From an uncultured Collinsella sp. (lineage in GTDB: Bacteria > Actinomycetota > Coriobacteriia > Coriobacteriales > Coriobacteriaceae): DNA of 34,930 nucleotides. The stretch is taken from NCBI GenBank assembly GCA_938005465.1, contig CALLNU010000047.1, positions 1-34,930 on the forward strand, in the 5' to 3' direction. Below are positions 14,170-24,868 of the stretch, piece after piece; position 1 is the first letter of the stretch; the number at the start of each line of letters is the position of its first letter. Under the pieces are notes generated by a model. The model did not search any database, was not told the DNA's origin, and worked only from the letters and a program-made list of their open reading frames with translations. Made by a program: the position numbers and the translations under genes.

Positions 14170-17100
14170 GTCGTCGTCGCTCGCACCCAACTGCTGCAGC
14201 AGCATGAGTGCCGCGGCCACGGGGCCGGTGCCGTCGTTGGCGTCGAGACCGCGACCCAGGCCGCTGCCCGCGCCGGCGCCCGCCTTGTAGGGCACCGACA
14301 ACTTGCGGCTCTTGGGGAAGTTCACCGCGCCATAGCGGGTCTTAAGCTCAAAGGCCACCTTCTTGGGCACGTCGACGCCCAAAAACGTGATGCGACCGCC
14401 GCTGAGCGTGACGCTCTCGAGCCCCAGGCGCTCGCCGCGAATGCGGATGCGCGCGCGATTGAACAGGTTGAGTCCCGCCAACGGCAGCTCACCATGCGCG
14501 GCCTCGGTCTCTTCCTGCACCTCGTCAATGCTCTCCAGGTCCTCGGCCGCTGCGAGCTTACGGTACACGAGCACGCGCTGGTCCACCGCCGGCAGGTACT
14601 CCTCGGACAAGAAGTAGTCGGCCGGCAGGTTAATACCCACGCTCGCCGCCTCCACGCCGGCGTCGTCATCGCCGCGCGCCTCGGCCACGGCCTGGCCCAG
14701 CATCTGCGTAAACAGATCAAAGCCCACGCTCGACAGGTTGCCGTGCTGCTCGGCTCCCATAAGCGAACCGGCGCCACGGATCTCTAGGTCGCGCATGGCG
14801 ATGCGCATGCCGCTGCCCAGGTCCTGGAACTCGGAAAGTGCGGTCAGGCGCGCCGTTGCCTCCTCGGTGAGCGGCAGCTCGCCGGGGAACATAAAGTACG
14901 CGTAGGCCTGCGTGGCAGAGCGGCCCACACGGCCCTTGAGCTGGTAGAGCTGCGCCAGGCCAAGGCGCTGCGAGTCCTCGATGATCAGCGTGTTGGCCGT
15001 TGCGTTGTCGATGCCGCTCTCCACGATGGTCGTGGCGATGAGCACATCGATCTTTTTGGTCGCGAACTCAATCATCACGTCCTCGACCTCGCGCGGGCTC
15101 ATCTTGCCGTGTGCCACACCCACGCGCGCCTCGGGCGCGGCCTCGTGCACGCGCGCCACGGCGTCGTCGATAGTCTTGACGCGGTTGGACACGTAATACA
15201 CCTGACCGCCGCGGCCCACCTCCAGGCGAATCGCCGCACTCACCACGTCGGGGTCGTACTCCCCCACGTGCACGATCACGGGACGACGCCCGGTCGGCGG
15301 TGTGGTGATCAGGCTCATGTCGCGCACGCCGCTCGTGGCCATCTGCATGGTTCGCGGAATCGGCGTTGCCGAAAGCGTGAGCACGTCAATCTGCTCGCGC
15401 AGGTTCTTGAGCTGCTCCTTGTGCTGAACGCCAAAGCGCTGCTCCTCGTCGATGATCACCATGCCCAGGTTCTTGGGGTTCACATCGGCCGAAAGCAAGC
15501 GGTGCGTGCCGATGAGCACATCAATCGTGCCCTCGGCAAACGCCTTAAGCGCACGCTTCTGCTGCGCCGGGGTGCGGAAGCGGCTGAGCACTTCGACCTC
15601 GAGGCCAAACGGGGCAAAGCGCTCAAAAAACGTCTCGTAGTGCTGCTGGGCCAGAATGGTCGTGGGGCAGAGCACCATGACTTGGCGGCCGGAGTCCACG
15701 CACTTAAACGCCGCGCGCAGGGCAACCTCGGTCTTGCCGAAACCCACGTCGCCGCACAGCAGGCGGTCCATGGGCTTGGGCGCCTCCATGTCGGCCTTGA
15801 TGTCGGCGATAGCCTCCAGCTGGTCGCGCGTCTCGTCGTAGGGGAAGCTCTCCTCCATCTCGATCTGCTCGGGCGTATCGGGCGGGCAGGCGATGCCTGC
15901 GATCGACGAGCGGCGCGTATACAGGTCGACCAGGTCAAACGCCAGCTTTTTAGCATTCTTGCGCGCCTTATTGGTGGCACGCGTCCAGTCGGCAGTGTTG
16001 AGCCTGGTCAGGCGCGGCTTGTCGCCGTCGGGGCCAACATAGCGTGTGATGCGGTCGACCTGCTCGAGCGGCACGTAGAGCTTGTCGCCGTCGGCATATT
16101 CCAGCAAAAAGTAGTCGCGCTCCTTGCCGCCCACTTCCTGGCGCGCGATCTCGCTAAAGAGCGCGATGCCGTGGGTAGCGTGCACCACGTAGTCGCCCGG
16201 CTTAAACGGGAAGGTGATCTGCGTAATGTCAACCTTGCGGCGGCTGCGCGCGCGGTTGGCATCCATGCGGGCATTGAGGTCGGCGATCGAGAACACGGCC
16301 AAATTGGCGTCGGGCACCACCACGCCCTGCGGCAGGGCAGCGTCCACAAAGGTCACGCGCCCGCGCGAGATGGTGGGCACGGCAGCGCCGGCGGCAGCCT
16401 GCGCGGCGCCCGCCTCGAGCGAGCGGGCGTTGAGCGCGTCGGCCTTACGCTCGCGAATGGAAGCATGGGCCTCCTGGCGTGCGGCACGGTCGGCGGAATC
16501 CGCCGCTGCCACGCGAACGCGGTCGCCGATAGCGCCGACATTTTCGGGCGCCGCGGTCAGCGATTCCTCAAAGGTAATGCTCTCGTCGCCAAAGGTGAGC
16601 TCCATCGACTCGCGCGCCCCGCGGTCGGGAATGGCAAACACGCAGGCGTAGCGCTTGCCCACGACCTCCTGAATACGCGTCATAAAGCGGTTGTCCGAGC
16701 CTGCGATAGCAGGCTGCTCAATCTTGAGCTCGGCCGTAACCGCGCCGCCGGCGCGAATCAGGCTCACATAGTTCAGGCGCTGCTGAGCACCAAAATCGAG
16801 CTGCTGGGCACGTACATACAGGCCATCCAGTCGGTCAATCCCCGCCTCGCCGGCACGCGCCTCGATATCCTCGTAGGCGCGCAGGCAGTCGTCGAACAGC
16901 GAGCGCGGCTCGGACAGAACCACGAGCGCCTTGCCGCTCACGTGTGCCAGCGGGCTCACGGTCTGGCCGTACATCACCGGCAAAAAGCGGTCGAGCTCGG
17001 GCGTGACGATGCGTGCATCCACCATCTCGAGCAGCGCCGCCAGTTTGCTGTCGTCCTGGCTGGCACGATAGAGCGCCACATGCATGTTGTGGACGGCTTC

Positions 17101-17799
17101 GTCGGTAAGCGCCAGCTCACGGCAGGGGAAGATCTCGATACTGTCCTCGTTGCCGATGGTCTGCCCCGTTGAGCTCACCATGCGGCGGATGCGGTCAATC
17201 TCGTCGCCAAAGAACTCAATGCGCACGGGCGCCTTCTCCTGCGCGGGAAACACCTCGACGGTGTCGCCGTGCACACGGAACAGGCCGGGCGCGTCGGCGG
17301 CGCCGGCATTGGTGTAGCCCATGCCCACCAGGCGCTGCGGCACCTCGTCAAAAGGAATCTCCTCGCCCACCGCAAAAGTGGTGGACTCCCAGTAGTGGCT
17401 CTCGACCGGCGGCACGCAGCGCAGCAGCGCACGGGCTGAGGCAACCATGATGCAGTTGTCCCCACGCACGATGCGCCCCAATGCCTCGCAGCGCTGCGCC
17501 ACCACGGCGTCGTCGGGCGCCTGCTCGCGCCACGGATAGTCCTTGCGCTCGGGAAAACGACACACGTGCGCCAGGCCCACGTAGGCGGCAAGGCTACGCG
17601 CGGCGCGATCGGCCGCATCCTCGCCGCTCACGATATAGACCGTCGGGCGCGGACGGCGCGCAAACTGGGCGGCCGCCATAAGCGTGCGGCCCGACTGCGA
17701 CACAGCCAGCGTCACGTCCTCGCCAGCATCGAGCCCGGCCTCGACGGTCTGCAAGGCCTCGGCAGTGTAGAGCTGCGCGGCTATACGGTGAATGAGCAT
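14167..17799 (-). CDS. mfd: Transcription-repair coupling factor Mfd
   Basis: 1210 residues, close to the usual 1150-1180. The N-terminal UvrB-like modules cover about 1-480; the RNA polymerase-interacting domain with FKPGDYVVHATHGIALF follows near 520-540; and the translocase core has Walker A GDVGFGKTE near 681 and DEEQRFG near 783. The C-terminal TRCF domain follows (after SEFQDLGSGMRIAMRDLEIRGAGSLMG). Mfd removes RNA polymerase stalled at lesions and recruits UvrA. The start is the ATG at 17797-17799, with GGAGG six bases upstream. The gene stops exactly at the end of the repeat at 14035-14169. An open frame of 687 codons lies on the opposite strand, but it is a shadow caused by the high GC content. 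Confidence 0.97.
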   Translation of the reverse strand: MLIHRIAAQLYTAEALQTVEAGLDAGEDVTLAVSQSGRTLMAAAQFARRPRPTVYIVSGEDAADRAARSLAAYVGLAHVCRFPERKDYPWREQAPDDAVVAQRCEALGRIVRGDNCIMVASARALLRCVPPVESHYWESTTFAVGEEIPFDEVPQRLVGMGYTNAGAADAPGLFRVHGDTVEVFPAQEKAPVRIEFFGDEIDRIRRMVSSTGQTIGNEDSIEIFPCRELALTDEAVHNMHVALYRASQDDSKLAALLEMVDARIVTPELDRFLPVMYGQTVSPLAHVSGKALVVLSEPRSLFDDCLRAYEDIEARAGEAGIDRLDGLYVRAQQLDFGAQQRLNYVSLIRAGGAVTAELKIEQPAIAGSDNRFMTRIQEVVGKRYACVFAIPDRGARESMELTFGDESITFEESLTAAPENVGAIGDRVRVAAADSADRAARQEAHASIRERKADALNARSLEAGAAQAAAGAAVPTISRGRVTFVDAALPQGVVVPDANLAVFSIADLNARMDANRARSRRKVDITQITFPFKPGDYVVHATHGIALFSEIARQEVGGKERDYFLLEYADGDKLYVPLEQVDRITRYVGPDGDKPRLTRLNTADWTRATNKARKNAKKLAFDLVDLYTRRSSIAGIACPPDTPEQIEMEESFPYDETRDQLEAIADIKADMEAPKPMDRLLCGDVGFGKTEVALRAAFKCVDSGRQVMVLCPTTILAQQHYETFFERFAPFGLEVEVLSRFRTPAQQKRALKAFAEGTIDVLIGTHRLLSADVNPKNLGMVIIDEEQRFGVQHKEQLKNLREQIDVLTLSATPIPRTMQMATSGVRDMSLITTPPTGRRPVIVHVGEYDPDVVSAAIRLEVGRGGQVYYVSNRVKTIDDAVARVHEAAPEARVGVAHGKMSPREVEDVMIEFATKKIDVLIATTIVESGIDNATANTLIIEDSQRLGLAQLYQLKGRVGRSATQAYAYFMFPGELPLTEEATARLTALSEFQDLGSGMRIAMRDLEIRGAGSLMGAEQHGNLSSVGFDLFTQMLGQAVAEARGDDDAGVEAASVGINLPADYFLSEEYLPAVDQRVLVYRKLAAAEDLESIDEVQEETEAAHGELPLAGLNLFNRARIRIRGERLGLESVTLSGGRITFLGVDVPKKVAFELKTRYGAVNFPKSRKLSVPYKAGAGAGSGLGRGLDANDGTGPVAAALMLLQQLGASDDD

Positions 17800-17825
17800 G
17801 CTGTTCCTCCGGCATTGCAACGCCA

Positions 17826-17852
17826 AAAGCCCGCCGGGGCAAGCTCGGCGGG
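17826..17852 (-). terminator. Rho-independent terminator between nth and mfd
   Basis: CCCGCCG (17830-17836) pairs with CGGCGGG (17846-17852), followed on the minus strand by GCTTTT. It lies about 105 bases behind the nth stop codon and just before the mfd ribosome site. Confidence 0.7.
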
Positions 17853-17956
17853 TCGTACGTCAAATACATTGTCTGTCATGGTAACGCATGGAGAGGACTA
17901 CGGTTCAAGGGCAAACCCAGCCCCGCAAAAAACGCCAGACGAAAATGCGTTCCGCC

Positions 17957-18622
17957 CTACCCCGCCACGCGCACGCTGGGGCACAAATCCGCCAGCGGGC
18001 ACTCGTCGCACTTAGGTTTGCGGGCGTCGCAGATCTCACGGCCAAAGGTAATCCACTGGTGGTTGACCGACTCCCAATACTCGTGCGGCAAAATCTTGAG
18101 CAGATCTTGCTCGGTCTTGAGCGGCTCCTTGGCATGCGTCTTGGGGCTCAGCATCAGGCGGTGTGCGATGCGGTTGACGTGTGTATCGACCGCGATGCCC
18201 TCGACAATGCCAAACCCCACGTTGAGCACGATGTTCGCCGTTTTGCGTCCCACACCCGGCAGCCTGACGAGTTCCTTCATGTCGGCAGGTACCTCGCCGC
18301 CGTAATCGGCAACGATCATCTGCGCGGCCTCCACGGCGTGCTTGGCCTTGCTCTTATAAAAGCCAAGCGACTTGATGGTATCGGCCACATCGGCCACGCT
18401 TGCCTGTGCCATGGTCTCGGGCGTGGGCCACTGGGAAAACAGCTTCGGCGTCACCTTGTTGACCTGCGCGTCGGTCGTCTGCGCCGAGAGCAGTACCGCG
18501 ATGAGCAGCCTGAAGGGATTCTCGTGGTCCAAAAAGCACTCGACCGGGCCATAGCGACGGTTGAGGCGCTCGCACACCTCAACGGCGCGCTCGCGTTTGG
18601 CAGCATTGGTCTCGCGTGGCAT
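17957..18622 (-). CDS. nth: Endonuclease III (DNA glycosylase/AP lyase)
   Basis: 221 residues, the usual length. The helix-hairpin-helix LPGVGRKTANIVL (121-133) has the catalytic Lys127; the catalytic Asp146 is in VDTHVNRI. The 4Fe-4S cluster cysteines are complete: Cys198, Cys205, Cys208 and Cys214 (C-X6-C-X2-C-X5-C). The enzyme removes oxidised pyrimidines. The start at 18620-18622 has GAGGAG upstream; an in-frame ATG eight codons earlier has none. The ABC transporter gene ends 63 bases upstream, so they may share a transcript. Confidence 0.96.
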   Translation of the reverse strand: MPRETNAAKRERAVEVCERLNRRYGPVECFLDHENPFRLLIAVLLSAQTTDAQVNKVTPKLFSQWPTPETMAQASVADVADTIKSLGFYKSKAKHAVEAAQMIVADYGGEVPADMKELVRLPGVGRKTANIVLNVGFGIVEGIAVDTHVNRIAHRLMLSPKTHAKEPLKTEQDLLKILPHEYWESVNHQWITFGREICDARKPKCDECPLADLCPSVRVAG

Positions 18623-18685
18623 AACGACTCCTCGGCTCAACGGCACAATAAACTTATGGGCACAATTGTCCCACGTCCGAGACGC

Positions 18686-20488
<1,803 letters not shown>

Positions 20489-20539
20489 GGGCTTCCTTTC
20501 GCGTCTGATAGGGCGAAACGCCATTGTTGCACACTAAAG

Positions 20540-20596
20540 CGCACTTCAGGCAAGTGCGACGCGAAAAGCGCCCGCGCCCCGCGCTTGCGCAGGCGC
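20540..20596 (-). terminator. Two hairpins behind rmuC
   Basis: In the minus direction the first (20568-20577 with 20587-20596, one mismatch) is followed by TTTT (complement of 20564-20567). A second perfect 7-bp hairpin (20540-20546 with 20552-20558) follows it. Together they probably end the rmuC transcript before the ABC gene. Confidence 0.6.
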
Positions 20597-20613
20597 CCCG
20601 CCGTCAGATGAAG

Positions 20614-21969
20614 CTAGTCCTCGTCTTTTTGGTCTGCGAGCAGGCCTGCGGACTCCAAGCCCAAAATCGCGTCGGCCTCCCGCGCGTCTTCCAGCGCATC
20701 GATGTCCTTGAGCTTGCGCTCCATAACGTTGGTGCGCGTGGTGATAATGCCCTCGACCGTCTTGCCCGCGGTCTCGATCTGCTGCTGTGCGCGACGCAGC
20801 GCCGCCTGATAGCGCGGCAGCTCGGCCTTGACGGCGGAAAGCACGCGCAGCACGTCATCGGTGCGTTTTTGCAGCCTAAACGTCTGGTAGCTCATCTGCA
20901 GACTGTTGAGGATGGCGGCCATGGTGCTGGGGCCGGCAACGTTGACGTGATAGTCGCGGCCCAGGGTCTCGACAAGCCCGGGGCGGCTGACGACCTCGGC
21001 GTACAGGCCCTCAAACGGCACGAACATGATGCCAAAGTTGGTCGTCGCGGGCACGCTCAGGTACTTCTCGCAAATGTCCTTTGCCTCGCGCTTCACCATC
21101 ATATCGAGCGTCTTGCGCGCAGCGGCGACGGCCTCCGCGTCGCCCGACTCCTGGGCGTCGAGCAGATGCTCGTACGCATCGCCCGGGAATTTGGAGTCGA
21201 TCGGCAGCAGCACGGGATCGCCCTCGTCCACCGGCAGCTTGACGGCAAACTCAACACGCTCCGAGGCGCCGGGCTTGGTGGCGACGTTTTCCAGATACTG
21301 ATCGGGCGTAAGGATGTCCGCCAGAATTGCACCCAGCTGCACCTCGCCCAAAATGCCACGCGCCTTCACGTTGCCCAGCACGCGCTTAAGATCACCCACG
21401 CCGGTGGCGATGGACTGCATGTCGCCCAGGCCCTTGTACACGGCCTCGAGCTGGTCGCTCACCTGCTTAAACGATGCCGACAGTCGGTCGTTGAGCGTGC
21501 GGGAGAGCTTCTCGTCCACCGTCGCGCGCATCTGATCGAGCTGCACGTTGTTGTCTTTGCGGATAGCACCCAGCTGGGCATCGACCGTCTCGCGCACCTT
21601 GTCCAGGCGGTGCTCGATGCCCTCGCGATTGGCGCCGAGCTGTTGGGCCGTCTCGCGGCGCAGGTCATCCATCCGGTCACCAGCTTGCGAGAACTCGCGT
21701 GCGATGGTCAGGTAACGTTGCTGCTCCACGGCCGCATCGGTCGTCTGCTGCTGCGCGATGGCATTGGCCGTGCGGCGGGTTTCGGCCAGCGCGACGTTCA
21801 GGGCATCGAGCGCGTTGTTGGCCTGCTCGAGTGCTGCCAGCGTTTCCGCGCTACTGTCGCCACGCTCCCGCAACTCGGCACGCAGGCTCTTGAGCTGAAG
21901 GGCGCAAGCCGCAGCAACCCCCACCGCCACCAAGGCGATCGCAACAAGCACAATATCAATAGCAGACAT
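20614..21969 (-). CDS. rmuC: DNA recombination protein RmuC
   Basis: 451 residues. One N-terminal membrane helix (about 4-25) is followed by a long coiled coil (about 25-170) and the conserved RmuC nuclease-like domain (about 180-400), seen in LKRVLGNVKARGILGE, IDSKFPGDAYEHLL, and TNFGIMFVPFEGLYAEV. RmuC limits inversions at short inverted repeats in E. coli. The ATG at 21967-21969 has GGAG only three to four bases away, which is close; a TTG 11 codons upstream is an alternative start. The helix-turn-helix gene ends 51 bases upstream, so co-transcription is possible. Confidence 0.94.
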   Translation of the reverse strand: MSAIDIVLVAIALVAVGVAAACALQLKSLRAELRERGDSSAETLAALEQANNALDALNVALAETRRTANAIAQQQTTDAAVEQQRYLTIAREFSQAGDRMDDLRRETAQQLGANREGIEHRLDKVRETVDAQLGAIRKDNNVQLDQMRATVDEKLSRTLNDRLSASFKQVSDQLEAVYKGLGDMQSIATGVGDLKRVLGNVKARGILGEVQLGAILADILTPDQYLENVATKPGASERVEFAVKLPVDEGDPVLLPIDSKFPGDAYEHLLDAQESGDAEAVAAARKTLDMMVKREAKDICEKYLSVPATTNFGIMFVPFEGLYAEVVSRPGLVETLGRDYHVNVAGPSTMAAILNSLQMSYQTFRLQKRTDDVLRVLSAVKAELPRYQAALRRAQQQIETAGKTVEGIITTRTNVMERKLKDIDALEDAREADAILGLESAGLLADQKDED

Positions 21970-22020
21970 AATCTCCGCCCAACAAACCCAATCGAGCACC
22001 AATCAAAACCGCGATCAATC

Positions 22021-22584
22021 TTACCCCGCCACACACACCGGGCGCCCGGCCCCTTCTTGGGTGCCCCTCTCCTCCGCATATTCCATAATGCGGCGCGCCG
22101 TTTTCCTGCTCACCTTTGAGTCATCGCCGGCCAAGTATGCGTATACGTTTCCTTTATTCAGGCGCAGAGCACGGCAGAGGCCATAGCGCGTTACACCCGA
22201 TTCCTCCAATGCTTCCAGCGTTTTCTTTCTCATCAGGGCGTTCACCCTTCTATCGGCCGCCGGCTTTTCCTTCACCGCTCTATACGCACGCCAAACGTTG
22301 GCATAACGATTTGGGAGCTCACTTTTGGCGCATAGAGACGCCATGCTACCCGCTTGACCGTACAAGGATAAAACGTCTCGGTAATCCCGTTCCATCCACG
22401 AGCCCTCGGATAAACCCAGAACGTATTCGGCTTTTCCTTGCGCCAAAGCGAGCAAAAACAGAGGCTCCGCCACGCGCGGCGCATCCGTCGTCGCCTGCTC
22501 AACCAATTTTCTAAAACTCAGCGACCGCTGTCCGGATAGCTCTCGGCAATAGCCTTTTAAGAATCCCTCAAAGGTCAGATTCAA
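22021..22584 (-). CDS. Helix-turn-helix protein, partner of the nucleotidyltransferase
   Basis: 187 residues from a TTG start at 22582-22584 that overlaps the stop codon of the upstream gene (TTGA). The ribosome site AAGGAGG lies eight bases before it, inside the upstream gene, so translation is coupled. The first 110 residues are mostly helical and not recognised. Residues about 122-170 (TLEALEESGVTRYGLCRALR, then KGNVYAYLAGDDSKVSRKTARRIM) look like an Xre/Cro-type DNA-binding domain. By analogy with AbiE and similar pairs it may be the antitoxin and repressor, but the gene order is the reverse of AbiE. The base composition is lower in GC than its neighbours. Function is inferred only. Confidence 0.7.
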   Translation of the reverse strand: MNLTFEGFLKGYCRELSGQRSLSFRKLVEQATTDAPRVAEPLFLLALAQGKAEYVLGLSEGSWMERDYRDVLSLYGQAGSMASLCAKSELPNRYANVWRAYRAVKEKPAADRRVNALMRKKTLEALEESGVTRYGLCRALRLNKGNVYAYLAGDDSKVSRKTARRIMEYAEERGTQEGAGRPVCVAG

Positions 22585-23111
22585 CCGAGCACCTCCTTTC
22601 TGTATTGCCTGTATGCACAGACCATCTCTTGATAACTCCGCTCCGAAGGCGACGACGCCAGCGCCTCTCCCTCGTCGAATATAAGCCGTTCGAGCAACCC
22701 CCAATCAAGTCGGTCGACGAATGCCTGACTATGAAGATCGATGATGTCGTTCGGACGACAGGCATAGAGCTTCATTACCGCCAGGTCCTCCAAGGATGGC
22801 GTAAAGTACCTGATAAAACGCGCCCCAATATCCAAGGGAATCAAACGATCTTCGTAATTGAACGGCATCTGATTACAATATGCCACCGCCATACCATTCA
22901 CCTCGGGGTATCGAGCTATGATCTCGCGGAGGCACCTATCTGCCTCAAACACATCAATGTCATGTGTAACCGAACGATTCGTCACATCGTTTAGCATGAA
23001 GGCGCTTCCTCCCACCAATACAACGTTCGGCCTGTCGTCTCTTGGACCTATTTCCAGCTCCGCCTCTTCGTCAATGCCCAAAAGAGTCTGTTCTAAATCC
23101 TGCTTATACAT
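22581..23111 (-). CDS. Nucleotidyltransferase-fold protein (DUF6036/AbiEii-like)
   Basis: 176 residues. The nucleotidyltransferase pattern is seen: VVLVGGSAFML (30-40), then SVTHDIDVFE (47-56) with metal-binding Asp51 and Asp53, and later SLEDLAVMKLYACRPNDIIDL, which is typical of DUF6036 and AbiEii-like proteins. AbiEii toxins transfer nucleotides to tRNA or other targets and are blocked by a DNA-binding antitoxin. AGGA lies before the ATG. The upstream region (23112-23160) is AT-rich (TAATAGTATTAT) and may hold the promoter. The gene is poorer in GC than the surroundings, which suggests transfer. A housekeeping role cannot be excluded. Confidence 0.75.
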   Translation of the reverse strand: MYKQDLEQTLLGIDEEAELEIGPRDDRPNVVLVGGSAFMLNDVTNRSVTHDIDVFEADRCLREIIARYPEVNGMAVAYCNQMPFNYEDRLIPLDIGARFIRYFTPSLEDLAVMKLYACRPNDIIDLHSQAFVDRLDWGLLERLIFDEGEALASSPSERSYQEMVCAYRQYRKEVLG

Positions 23112-23234
23112 AACAAATCCTATTATTATTCATCTTCAATAATACTATTAAGTCGCATGACAGGACCCACAGGATGCGAGGATTCTACTCATGGCGATAA
23201 TCCCTACACCCTAGAAGTCCTAATGTGACAAACG

Positions 23235-23669
23235 CTAACTCTCCCAGCCGGCGCGGATTGTTGTTATGACATCGCCTAGGCGCTGGCCGAGGGCTGACAG
23301 ATGTTGGAACACTTCGCTGGGCGAAGCACCGTTAAGAATGCAGGTGAGCGCATACGACGCCAGAAAGATGACTGCAAGCCCCAGCGGGATGAGCACGATC
23401 ATCGCCAAGGTGCGCAGGCGCTGGCCCACGCGGCGACGACGCGCACGACGCTTGTCGAACGCGAGCTCCTGCGCATATGAATCTTGCTGTACGGAATAGG
23501 CCTCTGGTGCCGATTCGCACCCGGGCACAGCTGCGGGTACAGCAGCGGGCACGACATTCTGCGCAAAGGGCTGGACTGCCGCCCCTTGCATTTGCATCTC
23601 CATGAGTCGTTGCTGCTGACGCAGCATGCGCTCGGCTTGTTGCTGCGGAGTCTCAAGAAACAGATCCAT
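23235..23669 (-). CDS. Unknown protein with Gln-rich N-terminus and one membrane helix
   Basis: 144 residues, not recognised. Residues about 8-35 are rich in Gln and Met and could form a coiled coil (QQQAERMLRQQQRLMEMQMQ). An Ala/Pro/Val stretch follows. A basic segment (KRRARRRRVGQRLR, about 73-87) precedes a single membrane helix (about 89-112), so the N-terminal part should be in the cytoplasm. The C-terminal 30 residues would be outside. The start at 23667-23669 has GGAGG six bases upstream; the earlier in-frame ATG at 23681 has no such site. No operon partner is evident. Confidence 0.65.
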   Translation of the reverse strand: MDLFLETPQQQAERMLRQQQRLMEMQMQGAAVQPFAQNVVPAAVPAAVPGCESAPEAYSVQQDSYAQELAFDKRRARRRRVGQRLRTLAMIVLIPLGLAVIFLASYALTCILNGASPSEVFQHLSALGQRLGDVITTIRAGWES

Positions 23670-23899
23670 GCTGGCCTCCAAAATCGGAGCATTCGACGCT
23701 TACGACCAGCATCCCGCACCGCCATGACCGCGACAACGCAATCGCCGGCAATAGCCACAAAGTTTCTTTTGCTCAAAAGCTGTCGAAAAGCTCAACAACT
23801 CCCCTACCAGCACTTTCTCTGAGCTTTTTTCGCCAGCAATCTTTTGGCCTTCCACCCTTACGCCAACTGACCAAAATCTAACCAAAAGCTTGACGAAAA

Positions 23900-23951
23900 T
23901 TGTGGAGACCGGGACTCCACAAAAACGTGCCGCCCCAAAAAGAGGCGGCAC
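23900..23951 (-). terminator. Terminator hairpin of structured element A and a second hairpin
   Basis: On the minus strand GTGCCGCC (complement of 23944-23951) pairs with GGCGGCAC (23927-23934) and is followed by G TTTTT. Just behind it, TTGTGGAG pairs with CTCCACAA (23900-23921). They end the transcript of the membrane protein at 24105-24737 together with its 3' element. The rest of the gap 23670-23900 shows nothing I can name. Confidence 0.75.
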
Positions 23952-24087
23952 ACAATCTTTAATATCAGCTTTTCTGTAGCGAGCACGCGACGACTCAACG
24001 CCGGAGCGCAGGGCGGGGAAACCTTTGCCTCGCGCGACCCTGCGAAGCCGTGAGCGAGAGGGAAAGATTTCCCCGCCCTGCGCTCCG
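23927..24087 (-). repeat. Structured 3' element, family 2, copy A
   Basis: Read on the minus strand, it starts 18 bases behind the stop codon at 24105. A perfect 20-bp stem (24068-24087 with 24002-24021) closes a loop with the conserved part CGGCTTCGCAGGGTCGC. Then come a conserved linker (GTCGTCGCGTGCTCG, a variable base, TAC, GAAAAGCTGATA) and a terminator hairpin. Copy B at 24869-25027 has the same layout with a completely different long stem. This looks like a structured RNA that forms the 3' UTR or is cut from it. Confidence 0.75.
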
Positions 24088-24104
24088 TGGTCGGTGAGGA
24101 CAGA

Positions 24105-24737
24105 CTACATACCCGCGAGACCGCGGGCGGCGGTGGCGCACATAAACGCCAGGACCAGAATCACGAGCGAGCCGGCAATGTCGGCCAGGGCGCCCGCAAA
24201 GCGACGCTCAAACAGCCAGCTCTCAAAGTGCGGGGCGACGTTGCGCCAAACACGCCACAGCAAGATGCCCATACCGATGACGCCCGGGATATTGAGCAGT
24301 AGGATCTCGGAGCACAAAAGACCGATCAGGTTGCCGGCGGCAAAGCCCGCATCGCCCTCGCAGTATTTGCGATAAATCATGTACAGCATGTACGCCACAA
24401 ACGGCTGCAGGCACGCAGAGATAAACGTAACTACCATCGAGGGATCCTGCGAAAAGACCTCGGTGAGTTTATCGACGCTCGTGGCGTCCTTCGAAGCCAA
24501 GAACAAACCGATAACCACAAGGGGCACCACGCCCAAAATTACCTCGACCAGAGTAAACAACTTGGCAGTCAAATCCTCACTAGCCGAATTCAAATGAGGC
24601 GCCCACTCAAGATGAGCATGCGCCCCAACCTTCTTGTCCTTCTCGACACGATCGGCCTTTTTACCCTCGGCAACCCGACGACCAGGATCCTTGCGAGTTC
24701 CCGCCGCAGCAACCCGAGCCCGAGACTTCTTACCCAT
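24105..24737 (-). CDS. Unknown membrane protein with a lysine/arginine-rich N-terminus
   Basis: 210 residues, not recognised. The first 40 residues are strongly basic (GKKSRARVAAAGTRK and later EGKKADRVEKDKK). Four hydrophobic segments follow at about 63-85, 105-127, 136-160 and 183-208. The start is placed at the ATG at 24735-24737; only a weak GGGG stretch lies upstream, and an ATG five codons earlier is possible. It stands alone, with a family 2 structured element behind it and another before it. I cannot assign a function. Confidence 0.65.
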   Translation of the reverse strand: MGKKSRARVAAAGTRKDPGRRVAEGKKADRVEKDKKVGAHAHLEWAPHLNSASEDLTAKLFTLVEVILGVVPLVVIGLFLASKDATSVDKLTEVFSQDPSMVVTFISACLQPFVAYMLYMIYRKYCEGDAGFAAGNLIGLLCSEILLLNIPGVIGMGILLWRVWRNVAPHFESWLFERRFAGALADIAGSLVILVLAFMCATAARGLAGM

Positions 24738-24868
24738 ACAAAAACACCCCATCAGGTAGTAGATAAACTAAAAGCCGCTACCCAGTGTACCCCCTAAACA
24801 ACGGCGCCGCCCCAACCCGGAGCAAGCCCCGTCAACCAAATGGCCGCAACCCAATCCCTATACAAAAC

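Noticed and set aside
15109..17172. Plus-strand open frame of 687 codons
   Set aside because: It is opposite to mfd, has no known domain and a repetitive His/Arg/Leu-rich composition typical of shadows in GC-rich DNA.
18657..18673. Near-palindrome TGGGCACAATTGTCCCA before nth as an operator
   Set aside because: The two halves do not match exactly, it occurs once, and no regulator lies nearby.
22021..23111. Classic AbiEi-AbiEii system
   Set aside because: The gene order is reversed, and the helix-turn-helix protein does not have the AbiEi layout (N-terminal winged helix with a C-terminal antitoxin domain).
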